59,857 nucleotides of DNA from Gammaproteobacteria bacterium (GTDB lineage: Bacteria > Pseudomonadota > Gammaproteobacteria > WFUO01). Below are positions 50,972 to 59,857 of the stretch, one piece after another. Each line of letters begins with the position of its first letter. Within the stretch, counting starts at the first letter, position 1. Location of the stretch: NCBI GenBank assembly GCA_015484945.1, contig WFUO01000015.1:1-59857 (forward strand), written 5' to 3'. Made by a program: the position numbers and the translations under genes. Below the pieces are notes generated by a model, which saw only the letters and a list, made by a program, of their open reading frames with translations, did not search any database and was not told where the DNA came from.

Positions 50972-51640
50972 TTACAGGTCTCCCCAACTCGTTTTCTTGC
51001 GCCAGCGGATACGCGTGAGCATGATGCCGAACAGCATGCTGACGATGACGACCACGGCGCCGACCAGAAACCAGTCGCGCTTGCTGCGGTCGTTGAGGGA
51101 TTCGTTTTCCTGGCGCAGGCGTTGTAACTCCCGGTCGGTGGAGACCAGGCGTTCCTTGAGCGCGCGGTTCTCCTCGGCAAGCTGGATGGCGTTGGCCGAT
51201 ACGCGCCGTATCTCGGCCAGTTCACGCGCAAGCCGCTGGCTGCGCAGGCGCAGTTTGCCACGCGCTTTCTCGGCGGTGTTTTTCTGTTCGTTGAGGGCCA
51301 GCAGCTGCGCGCGCAGGCGCTGGTTCTCCGCCTGCATCTCGGTCAGGCGTTTTTTCATTGCCGCCAGTTGCAATCGTGCCGGTGGCTGTTTCATCAGGTA
51401 GCGGGTCAGCACCCAGCCGGTCTTGCCGGATGGCGTGCGCACGTGACTGTAGCCGCTCGTCTTGTCGGTTTCGAGCACTTCCAGGCGCAGGCCACTGGGC
51501 AGGCTGCGCAAAATGGCGTACTGGGTCCCCTTGCCGCGCCGCATGGTGATCTCCATCTGGTCGGAGACATATCGAACACTGGCCGCGGCACTGATGCCGG
51601 AAATCATGGTCAAAAGAAGCACGAGGGCGAATCTTTGCAC
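50972..51640 (-). CDS. TIGR04211-type SH3 domain protein with coiled coil and C-terminal TM
   Basis: Signal peptide; YVSDQMEITMRRGKGTQYAILRSLPSGLRLEVLE...GWVLTRYLM; coiled coil; WFLVGAVVVIVSMLFGIMLTRIRWRKK. Confidence 0.88.
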   Translation of the reverse strand: MQRFALVLLLTMISGISAAASVRYVSDQMEITMRRGKGTQYAILRSLPSGLRLEVLETDKTSGYSHVRTPSGKTGWVLTRYLMKQPPARLQLAAMKKRLTEMQAENQRLRAQLLALNEQKNTAEKARGKLRLRSQRLARELAEIRRVSANAIQLAEENRALKERLVSTDRELQRLRQENESLNDRSKRDWFLVGAVVVIVSMLFGIMLTRIRWRKKTSWGDL

Positions 51641-51927
51641 GCTGTTTTTCCTGTTGTCGTGGTTGTGGCGGGTGTACGAAGTCCCGCACCTATTGTAGGC
51701 GATATAAAAGCAGAAATAGCGCAGTTTGTCACATTAACCGACACCGGAGCTGGTTACACTCGATAACAGGGAAGCGTGCGGGATCCGGGAAACGAACACT
51801 GGGCAGATCCGTTCATCGGCGCCCGGCTACCGCTGGTGGATGACGTATGTTCAATTGTCGAAAACTGGTCTATGCTGCTATGGCGAAGGGCGTCACCCCG
51901 TCACGGAGGAACCGGAGTACAGCGATC

Positions 51928-53304
51928 ATGGCGATACCGGCGGAACTCGAACAATTCTTTCAGCAGCACGGAACAGTCTATGAAAGGATTCCGTACCGCT
52001 TTCAGGGTTCGGTTCGCAGCTCGCTGCGATCGCTCGGTATCCGGCCCGAGGACGTGGCCCTGGCGGCCGTGCTCAGGGACGACGAAGGCCTGGTGATGGC
52101 CATCTATCCGGCCACCGCGTCACTGGATATCGAAGCTGTCAACCGTGCGTTCGGGCGCCGGCTCACCCTTCTGCCCAACAACGAGATCCACAAGCGTCTG
52201 CACAAGTGCGATTCCGGTGTCTGCGTGCCACTGGCGGCCATGTACGGGCTCGAGGCCGTGATCGATGAATCGCTCGGTCATGGTGAGAATGTCTATTTTC
52301 CGATCAGCAAGCAATCCTTCATCCGCATCGACGGCGATGTGTTTCTGTCCCTGCAGGGCGAGCACTGGAGACAGCGTCCCATCGTGCATGGCGCCCGCCA
52401 GGAGTCGCAACCAGAATCAGGTGACGAGGTGGTCGATATCCGGCCACGTGCGCGCATACGTGAGCGTCTGCAGCGGGTCGAGGAGCTGCCGGCCATGCCG
52501 CGCATCGCCAACGAGATCCTCACGTTGAGCGCCAACCCCTATGCGAATGCCGCCGATCTGGCCGCGGTCATCGAGCAGGATCCCAGCCTGTCGGCGCAGC
52601 TGCTGCGCTATGCCAATTCGCCCTTCTATGGCTACAAGAACGATGTTCAGTCGGTGCAGGATGCCATCTCGCGCGTGCTGGGTTTCGACATGGTCATGGA
52701 CATGGCGCTGGGTATCTCGGTCGGCAAGGCCTTCCGCAATCCGGCCGACGGTCCGATCGGCCTGAATGCCTTCTGGCGGCATGCGATCTATTGCGCGGTG
52801 CTGACCCAGCGGTTGGGCAAGGCACTGCGGCCCACGCTGTTGCCGCGCCCCGGCATGTCCTATCTGTGTGGTCTTTTGCACAACTTTGGCCTGCTGCTCG
52901 AGGGGCATGTGTTTCCCAAGGAGTACGCGCGTCTCAACCGCATGGTCAGCACCCGTCCGGACGAGTCGTTGATCGAGCTCGAGGAAGAGGTCATGGACGT
53001 GACCCACATGGAGTCCGGCGCCTGGCTGATGACAGCCTGGAACATGCCCGACGAGGTCACGATCACGATTCGTGAGCATCACAACGAACACTACGACGGC
53101 ATTCATGCCGTGTATCCCAACCTGGTGCTGGTTGCCAACCGCCTGCTCAAGGGCATGCTGATCGGCGACGAGCCGCGTGATGATCTGCCCGATGAGGTAC
53201 TGGAACGCCTTGGCCTGGATACCGCGATGGTACAGGAGATCTTCCAGGCCATGATCGACAATCGTGTCGGCCTCGATTTCATGGCCTTGCAGATGGCGGC
53301 CTGA
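51928..53304 (+). CDS. YbaK/ProX-like deacylase domain fused to HDOD domain
   Basis: N-terminal AAVLRDDEGLVMAIYPATASLDIEAVNRAFGRRLTLL...; HDOD RLQRVEELPAMPRIANEILTLSANPYANAADLAAVIEQDPSLSAQLLRYANSPFYG. Confidence 0.85.
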   Translation: MAIPAELEQFFQQHGTVYERIPYRFQGSVRSSLRSLGIRPEDVALAAVLRDDEGLVMAIYPATASLDIEAVNRAFGRRLTLLPNNEIHKRLHKCDSGVCVPLAAMYGLEAVIDESLGHGENVYFPISKQSFIRIDGDVFLSLQGEHWRQRPIVHGARQESQPESGDEVVDIRPRARIRERLQRVEELPAMPRIANEILTLSANPYANAADLAAVIEQDPSLSAQLLRYANSPFYGYKNDVQSVQDAISRVLGFDMVMDMALGISVGKAFRNPADGPIGLNAFWRHAIYCAVLTQRLGKALRPTLLPRPGMSYLCGLLHNFGLLLEGHVFPKEYARLNRMVSTRPDESLIELEEEVMDVTHMESGAWLMTAWNMPDEVTITIREHHNEHYDGIHAVYPNLVLVANRLLKGMLIGDEPRDDLPDEVLERLGLDTAMVQEIFQAMIDNRVGLDFMALQMAA

Positions 53305-53374
53305 GCGGCGCGGTTGCCTGCGCCGGCGGGCCAAACACTTGTGTCGGGCGCATGTTCTCTTTTATCTTCGCTGC

Positions 53375-53716
53375 ATGTGTATCGTCCGGCTGAGCCAGTC
53401 CGATTTTCATCACGTCCTCGAGCGCACGTCCGGCCCGGCGCTGGTGTATTTCAGCGCGCCGGCCTGTGGCGCCTGCCGTCAGCTCAATCGCGTGCTCGAG
53501 GCCTTGTGCCGGCAGCATTCCGCGATCTCGGTGTTTCGTGTGGATGCGGAACAGGAGCCAGGCCTGGTGCGCGAGTTCGAGGTCTTTCATCTCCCGGCCA
53601 TGTTTCTCTATCTCGATGGCCGCTATCACCGTCCCGTGGATGCCGTGCCCGAGGTTTCGGCCATCGTTGCTGCAATAGATGAACTGGCGCGCAAACCTGC
53701 CCTGGAGGCGCCATGA
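53375..53716 (+). CDS. Thioredoxin-like protein
   Basis: ALVYFSAPACGACRQLNRVLEAL; VFRVDAEQEPGLVREFEVFHLPAMFLY. Confidence 0.85.
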   Translation: MCIVRLSQSDFHHVLERTSGPALVYFSAPACGACRQLNRVLEALCRQHSAISVFRVDAEQEPGLVREFEVFHLPAMFLYLDGRYHRPVDAVPEVSAIVAAIDELARKPALEAP

Positions 53717-54276
53717 TCATCGATCGTCAGACCGGTGAGTGCGTTGCCGCCCGCCAGGTGCCGTCACCGAACCACAATGCGCGTCCGGACCCCAACGACA
53801 TCAGTCTGATCGTCGTGCATGGCATCAGCCTGCCGGCGGGCGAGTTTGGTGGCCCGTGGATCGAACGCCTGTTCACCAATACCCTGGACAGCGGCGCGCA
53901 TCCTTCGTTTGCCGATCTCGAGGGAATCAGGGTCTCGGCGCATTTTCTGATCCGGCGTGATGGCGAGTTGATCCAGTTCGTGCCCGTGACCCGTCGCGCC
54001 TGGCATGCCGGGCGCTCGCGGTTCGATGGGCGCGAGGATTGCAACGATTTTTCCATCGGCATCGAACTGGAGGGCAGCGATGATATTGCCTACGAGGATA
54101 TCCAGTACCGGATGCTTGCGCGGCTGATAAAAGGTATCATCAACGTCTATCCGGCGATCACGCGCGAACGTATCGCCGGGCACAGCGACATCGCGCCGGG
54201 ACGCAAGACCGATCCCGGCCCGGCCTTCGACTGGACGTGCCTGTACGCGCTGCTGGATACCGAGCAAAAGGGGTGA
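53713..54276 (+). CDS. ampD: 1,6-anhydro-N-acetylmuramyl-L-alanine amidase AmpD
   Basis: SPNHNARPDPNDISLIVVHGISLPAGEFGG; AWHAGRSRFDGREDCNDFSIGIELEG; AGHSDIAPGRKTDPGPAFDW. Confidence 0.95.
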   Translation: MIIDRQTGECVAARQVPSPNHNARPDPNDISLIVVHGISLPAGEFGGPWIERLFTNTLDSGAHPSFADLEGIRVSAHFLIRRDGELIQFVPVTRRAWHAGRSRFDGREDCNDFSIGIELEGSDDIAYEDIQYRMLARLIKGIINVYPAITRERIAGHSDIAPGRKTDPGPAFDWTCLYALLDTEQKG

Positions 54277-54279
54277 ACG

Positions 54280-55188
54280 ATGATTCTGGTAGCCGCCGTG
54301 ACCGCGGTCATTATCGAGCTGTTTCTGTCCGGCATCTCCGGCTTGCGCCACTACCGCTGGTTTCTTCGCTATCGTGACTGGTTGATGGGGCGCCTGTCCG
54401 ATGTGTCGCAGCTGCAAGGCGCGGGCGGTGTGCTCATAGTCCTGCTGCCGGTGGTTGGTCTTGTGGCCGTGTTCCAGATCGCCCTGCGCGATGTCATGCT
54501 CGGCTTGCCGTGGCTGCTGTTTGCGATCATCGTGCTGGTCTGGTGCCTGCGCTATCAGGCGCTGGATCATTTGATCGACGTTTTTACCGAGGCCAGCGCC
54601 CCCGCGGCCAGTGACGAATCCGCGCAGGAGAATGAATTTACGGCGCGCCAGGCCGCGGCCGGCATCCTGCACCGCGAAGTGCCGGCCGGCCCGCAGCGCG
54701 CCGCGGCGCTGACCGAGGTGTTGCTGGTCGAGGCTCACGAGCGCCTGTTCGGCGTATTGTTCTGGTTCATCGTGCTCGGTCCGGTGGGCGCGGTGCTGTT
54801 CCGGCTCGCGTGGCTGCTGGAGCAGCACGCCGATGACGAACGGCCTGCATTTGCCGAGGCCAGCCGCAGGCTGTACGGTATCCTTGCCTGGTTGCCGGCA
54901 CGCACACTGGCGGTCAGTTATGCGCTGGCCGGCAGCTTCGAGGACGCGATTCACGACTGGCAACGTGGCGAGGACAACGATCCGCTGTCGCCCGAGGCCA
55001 GTACCACAGTGCTGGCCACCACCGGTTACGGCGCACTGACCGCGGATCGCTATGCGATCGAGAACGCGGACGACAAAACCTGTCTGGAACCCGAGGCCGT
55101 GGCCGCGGCCCAGGGCCTGGTGATGCGTTCGTTGCTGATCTGGGGTGTCACCCTGGTATTGCTGGCGCTGGCCGGCTGGGCGGCATGA
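54280..55188 (+). CDS. ampE: AmpE-like regulatory signalling modulator
   Basis: Multi-TM protein directly downstream of ampD; AAAGILHREVPAGPQRAAALTEVLLVEAHERLFGVLFWFIVLGPVGAVLFRL. Confidence 0.85.
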   Translation: MILVAAVTAVIIELFLSGISGLRHYRWFLRYRDWLMGRLSDVSQLQGAGGVLIVLLPVVGLVAVFQIALRDVMLGLPWLLFAIIVLVWCLRYQALDHLIDVFTEASAPAASDESAQENEFTARQAAAGILHREVPAGPQRAAALTEVLLVEAHERLFGVLFWFIVLGPVGAVLFRLAWLLEQHADDERPAFAEASRRLYGILAWLPARTLAVSYALAGSFEDAIHDWQRGEDNDPLSPEASTTVLATTGYGALTADRYAIENADDKTCLEPEAVAAAQGLVMRSLLIWGVTLVLLALAGWAA

Positions 55189-56090
55189 GTGGCGATCGTA
55201 TAGGTATCGACCTGGGCGGCACCAAGATCGAGGCCGTGCGTCTTGATGCCGGTGGTCGGGTGATGTTCCGCGAGCGCATCGCAACGCCACAGGGTGACTA
55301 CCGTGCCATACTGCACGCCATCGCCGGGCTGGTCGAGCGGGCCGGGGCGGATGTCGGCCACCGCGCCACGGTGGGCATTGCCACGCCGGGCGCCATCTCG
55401 CCAGCCACCGGGCTGATGAAGAACAGCAATTCCACCTGTCTCAACGGCCAGCCGCTGCGCGAGGACCTGCAGGCCCTGCTCGGGCGCGAGATCCGCATCG
55501 CCAACGATGCCGACTGCTTCGCCCTGTCGGAGGCCACCGACGGCGCCGGGGCAGGCGCCGTGAGCGTGTTCGGCGTCATCGTCGGCACCGGCACGGGTGG
55601 CGGGCTGGTACATCGGGGGCGCCTGGTGCAGGGTCCGAATGCGATCGCCGGCGAGTGGGGACACAACCCCTTGCCATGGCCGGGCGACGACGAGCGTCCG
55701 GGGCCGGCCTGTTACTGTGGCAAGCACGGTTGTATCGAGACCTTTCTGTCCGGTCCGGGTATGAGCCGTGACTACCTGTCGCATACCGGCCGTGAACTGC
55801 CGGCACAGCGTATCGTCGCGCTGGCCACACAGGGTGATGCCGACGCGCAGGCCTGTCTGCAGCGCTACATCGACCGCATGGCACGGGCCCTGGCCGGCAT
55901 CATCAATGTCTTCGATCCCGAGATTATTGTGCTCGGCGGTGGTATGTCCAACATCGCCCACCTGTACGACGAGGTGCCGGCGCGCTGGAGCGAGTATGTG
56001 TTCTCAGACCATGTGGCCACCCGGCTGCTGCCGCCTGTACATGGGGATGCAAGCGGCGTCCGCGGTGCCGCCTGGTTGTGGAATGACTGA
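55185..56090 (+). CDS. ROK-family sugar kinase (fructokinase / N-acetylglucosamine kinase type)
   Basis: RIGIDLGGTKIEAVRLDAGG; GVIVGTGTGGGLVHRGRL; CYCGKHGCIETFLSGPG. Confidence 0.92.
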   Translation: MSGDRIGIDLGGTKIEAVRLDAGGRVMFRERIATPQGDYRAILHAIAGLVERAGADVGHRATVGIATPGAISPATGLMKNSNSTCLNGQPLREDLQALLGREIRIANDADCFALSEATDGAGAGAVSVFGVIVGTGTGGGLVHRGRLVQGPNAIAGEWGHNPLPWPGDDERPGPACYCGKHGCIETFLSGPGMSRDYLSHTGRELPAQRIVALATQGDADAQACLQRYIDRMARALAGIINVFDPEIIVLGGGMSNIAHLYDEVPARWSEYVFSDHVATRLLPPVHGDASGVRGAAWLWND

Positions 56091-56109
56091 CACCCTTGTC
56101 GCAGATATT

Positions 56110-57309
56110 TCATACGGATTGTTGCGGCAGCCGTAGCGACAGCGTCGCGGCAGCCAGCACGAAGGCTGCCGAGATCCACAGGCAGCCGGTCAGTCCCCAT
56201 TGCTGGTAGGCCCAGCCGGACAGCACCGTACCGGTCAGGCGGCCACCGGCATTGGCCATGTAGTAGAAACCCACATTCATCGATACCCGCTCGCTTTCCG
56301 ACCAGGCCAGGATCAGGTAGGAGTGCACGGCCGAGTTGAGCGCGAACACGATGCCAAACATGGCCAGGCCGGTAACCAGCACGATGCCGGCCGGCAGGCC
56401 CATGTGCAGCGCGATGGCGATGGCTGCCGGCAAGATGGCGAGCAGGAACGCCCAGTAACGCGCGGTGCGCCCGTCCGGCCCGTGACCGTGATGGCTGTGA
56501 CGGATCAGTCGCGGCGCGCTGGCCTGGATGAAGCCGTAGCCGATCACCCATAATGCCAGGAAGCCACCCACCTGCATGAACTGCCAGCCCAGCACCTGGT
56601 ACAGGAACACCGGCAGCGCGACGACGAACCAGACATCCCGCGACCCGAACAGAAAGAAGCGCGCGGCCGAGAGCCGGTTGATGGCCGGCAGATTCGAGAA
56701 GACCTGACTGAATTTCGGCTTGCGCTTCATCTTGCCGACGCCGCCCGGCAGCATCACGAAGGTGATGATCAGCACAGCCAGCAGCATCCCGGCCAGCACG
56801 AACAAGGCGCCGCGGAACTGCAGCCATTGCAGCAGCGCGGCGCCAACGAAGAAGCCGGCGCCCTTGAGCGCGTTCTTCGAGCCGGTCAACACGGCAACCC
56901 ACCTGAACAGCCGTGATTCGCCACCCTCGCCGGAGAGGGTCTTGACCGAGGCCTTGGCCGACATCTTGTTCAGGTCCTTGGCGATGCCGGACAGGGCCTG
57001 GGCGAACATCACGTACGGCACCGACAGCCACGCATCGGGTACGGTCAGCATCAGCAGGGCCAAGACCTGCATCGCCATGCCGATATGCATGGTCAGGTTC
57101 AGACCGATGCGGGCGCCCAGCCAGCCGCCGATGAGGTTGGTGACGATGCCGAAAAACTCGTAGAACAGGAACAGCATCGCCACCTCGAACGGTGAATAGC
57201 CGAGCAGGTGGAAATACAGCACCACCAGCATCCGTATCGCGCCATCGGTGACCGTGAAGGCCCAGTAGCCCCCGGTGACGACCAGGTAGTTGCGCAGTCC
57301 CTGTTCCAT
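56110..57309 (-). CDS. arsJ: Organoarsenical (1-arseno-3-phosphoglycerate) efflux MFS transporter ArsJ
   Basis: NYLVVTGGYWAFTVTDGAIRMLVVLYFHLLGYSPFEVAMLFLFYEFFGIVTNLIGGWLG; linked to a GAPDH gene and arsR. Confidence 0.88.
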   Translation of the reverse strand: MEQGLRNYLVVTGGYWAFTVTDGAIRMLVVLYFHLLGYSPFEVAMLFLFYEFFGIVTNLIGGWLGARIGLNLTMHIGMAMQVLALLMLTVPDAWLSVPYVMFAQALSGIAKDLNKMSAKASVKTLSGEGGESRLFRWVAVLTGSKNALKGAGFFVGAALLQWLQFRGALFVLAGMLLAVLIITFVMLPGGVGKMKRKPKFSQVFSNLPAINRLSAARFFLFGSRDVWFVVALPVFLYQVLGWQFMQVGGFLALWVIGYGFIQASAPRLIRHSHHGHGPDGRTARYWAFLLAILPAAIAIALHMGLPAGIVLVTGLAMFGIVFALNSAVHSYLILAWSESERVSMNVGFYYMANAGGRLTGTVLSGWAYQQWGLTGCLWISAAFVLAAATLSLRLPQQSV

Positions 57310-57315
57310 TGCTTG

Positions 57316-57729
57316 TTACCGGATCCGGTAGCGGACATGGCAGGCATTGCAGCGCTGCATCAGTACAGAGAAGCCTTTGAAGGTCTGCCGCGGGTCTTCT
57401 TCCTCGATCTTGAGGGCCAGGCGACTGGCTTCGTGGTGCATGGCCGTGCCCAGCGCCTGCATCGGTTTCGGCATGAATTTCGCCATGTGGCTGGCGCCGT
57501 GCGCCCTCAGCGAACTTACGCCGATCCGGGTTTCGATAACCCGCGCCGCCTGGTTCCATTTGCCGGCCGCGATCAGGCGCTGGGCCTCGGCCAGCGCGGC
57601 CAGGTGATCGCGCATGTTGCCGAGCATGTGTGATTGCATGTGCGAGGGCAGTTTGACGTGTTCGCGCGTGTCTGCCGCCTGTACAACTGAAAAAGACAGC
57701 AGGAACAACAGGGTCGTGATCATCTTCAT
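57316..57729 (-). CDS. Exported c-type cytochrome with C-terminal heme motif (c'/c556-like)
   Basis: Signal peptide MKMITTLLFLLSFSVVQA; single CNACH near the C-terminus; helical body. Confidence 0.8.
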   Translation of the reverse strand: MKMITTLLFLLSFSVVQAADTREHVKLPSHMQSHMLGNMRDHLAALAEAQRLIAAGKWNQAARVIETRIGVSSLRAHGASHMAKFMPKPMQALGTAMHHEASRLALKIEEEDPRQTFKGFSVLMQRCNACHVRYRIR

Positions 57730-57730
57730 C

Positions 57731-58741
57731 TCAATCAGCCTCCAGGTTGAGTGCGACCTTGCGCGCCAGCTCCATCATCCGGTTCACATAGCCCCATTCG
57801 TTGTCGTACCAGGCCAGCACCTTTAGCTGGGTCTTGTCGATGACCATGGTCGATAGCGCATCGATGATGGCCGAGCGCGGGTCATCCTTGTAGTCGATCG
57901 ATACCAGCGGGCGTTCCTCATAGCCGAGGATGCCTTGCAGTTCGCCCTCGGCAGCCTGTTTGAACAGGGTATTGACCTCGTCGGCCGTGACCGGGCGCGA
58001 GGTTTCGACAACCAGGTCGGTCAGCGAGGCATTCAGTAACGGTACCCGCACGGCCAGGCCGTTGAGCCTGCCCGCCAGTTCCGGGAAGATCTTCGTGATC
58101 GCCTTTGCCGAGCCGGTCGTGGTCGGGATCAGCGACTGGCCGCAGGCACGGGCACGTCGCAGGTCCTTGTGGCCCTTGTCAACAATGGTCTGGGTATTGG
58201 TGATGTCGTGGATGGTCGTCATCGTGCCATGCACGATGCCCACCTGTTCATGCAGCACCTTGATTACCGGCGCCAGGCAGTTGGTCGTGCACGAGGCCGC
58301 GGTAAGCAGGTGATGTTGCGCCGGGTCGTATTCACCATCGTTGACGCCATAGACGATATTCAGCGCGCCATTGACCGGCGCAGCGACGATGACCTTTTTC
58401 ACGCCCTGGTCGAAATAGACCTGCAGTTGTTCGGGCTGGCGAAAACGGCCGGTGGCCTCGATGACGATATCGCAGGCCGACCAGTCGGTATCGGCAATCG
58501 CCTCGTTGCCGGTGTAGCGGATGCGTTTGCAATCGACCAGCAGATCCTTGCCCTCGACCTTGCAGACATGAGGGAAACGGCCGTGCACCGAGTCGAACTC
58601 AAGCAGGTGAGCCGAGCCGTACACGTCGCAGGCCGTCTCGTTGATCTGGACGATATCGAGTTCGTCGAAGTGCCAGCCGGCGCGCAGGCCCAGCCGGCCC
58701 ATGCGTCCGAAACCGTTGATGCCGATACGGGCAGCACACAT
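57731..58741 (-). CDS. ArsJ-associated glyceraldehyde-3-phosphate dehydrogenase
   Basis: [52 protein letters not shown]; operon context with arsR and arsJ. Confidence 0.9.
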   Translation of the reverse strand: MCAARIGINGFGRMGRLGLRAGWHFDELDIVQINETACDVYGSAHLLEFDSVHGRFPHVCKVEGKDLLVDCKRIRYTGNEAIADTDWSACDIVIEATGRFRQPEQLQVYFDQGVKKVIVAAPVNGALNIVYGVNDGEYDPAQHHLLTAASCTTNCLAPVIKVLHEQVGIVHGTMTTIHDITNTQTIVDKGHKDLRRARACGQSLIPTTTGSAKAITKIFPELAGRLNGLAVRVPLLNASLTDLVVETSRPVTADEVNTLFKQAAEGELQGILGYEERPLVSIDYKDDPRSAIIDALSTMVIDKTQLKVLAWYDNEWGYVNRMMELARKVALNLEAD

Positions 58742-58790
58742 GATTTTTCTCCCTTACAGATCTATGTACAGATTGACAAACACTGGCGGG

Positions 58791-59144
58791 TCACGCGCAG
58801 CAGGCAGATCCGGGCCGGTTGGGCATGCCCCGCAGGCGGATCAGATCATCGCTGAAGACCGTTTCGGTCTGGGTGCGTTCGTGGGCCTGTATGAGAACGC
58901 CACGTACCCATTCGGGCAGATCGTCGGCCAGCCGGTAATGGACCCAGGTGCCGGCCCGGCGGTCGCTGACGATACCGGACTCGCGCAGCACCGCGAGATG
59001 CCGCGAGATCTTCGGCTGTGAGAGAGCCAGCGCATGGGTCAGTTCGCAGACGCATAGCTCACCCTCCTGCAACAACAGCATCAACACGCGCAGGCGTGTC
59101 GGGTCGCTGAGGATTTTGAACAGTTGTGTGGCTTCAATGTCCAT
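58791..59144 (-). CDS. arsR: ArsR/SmtB-family metalloregulator
   Basis: FKILSDPTRLRVLMLLLQEGELCVCELTHALALSQPKISRHLAVLRESGIVSDRRAGTWVHYRL; CVC motif and C-terminal CC. Confidence 0.93.
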   Translation of the reverse strand: MDIEATQLFKILSDPTRLRVLMLLLQEGELCVCELTHALALSQPKISRHLAVLRESGIVSDRRAGTWVHYRLADDLPEWVRGVLIQAHERTQTETVFSDDLIRLRGMPNRPGSACCA

Positions 59145-59153
59145 GGCCGAGTA

Positions 59154-59193
59154 ATATATGCAAAAACATATATATGGTCAAGCATATATATTG
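59154..59193. promoter_or_regulatory. AT-rich palindromes, candidate ArsR operator
   Basis: atatatg-caaaaa-catatat and tatatatggtcaagcatatata. Confidence 0.65.
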
Positions 59194-59194
59194 C

Positions 59195-59857
<663 letters not shown>

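Noticed and set aside
53764-55290. 508-aa ORF on the minus strand
   Set aside because: Antisense to ampD/ampE.
55865-57559. 564-aa ORF on the minus strand
   Set aside because: Alternative frame over arsJ and the end of the ROK kinase; no recognisable family.

Overview
High-GC gammaproteobacterial-type chromosomal window, densely coding, with no rRNA, tRNA, CRISPR array, prophage or intact transposase recognised. Main blocks: YjbQ, thioredoxin and response-regulator GGDEF genes; sthA; divergent moaC / moaD-moaE; a PAS/GAF/GGDEF/EAL protein; a pyrophosphate-centred cluster (metallophosphoesterase, ppa, hppA, a small ORF, PPi-type PFK, and an adenylate-kinase-like protein with a degenerate P-loop and a histone-H1-like Lys/Ala tail); a DsrE-like lipoprotein; a LexA-like / Y-family polymerase / SRAP-like SOS cassette with a distinctive GTTC-N7-GTTC operator; a translationally coupled lipid operon (cfa-like, geranylgeranyl-reductase-like, membrane protein, small 4-Cys protein, cardiolipin synthase); mpl, ubiX, DedA-PAP2-LssY; hemL, thiE, thiD; a lower-GC SulP transporter split by an in-frame TGA; cpdA, argA, ilvD; a complete phoBR-pstSCAB-phoU locus with several Pho boxes; an HDOD protein; ampD-ampE and a ROK kinase; and an arsR-GAPDH-cytochrome c-arsJ arsenate operon divergent from merA (truncated by the window end), with a MerR-type operator in front of merA. 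Several intergenic regions hold non-coding repeats: a 55-bp double-hairpin element in two places, a duplicated 51-bp terminator, a MITE-like ~200-bp element, and cacagag/cacggag inverted elements. All functional assignments come from reading motifs by eye; no database search was run.
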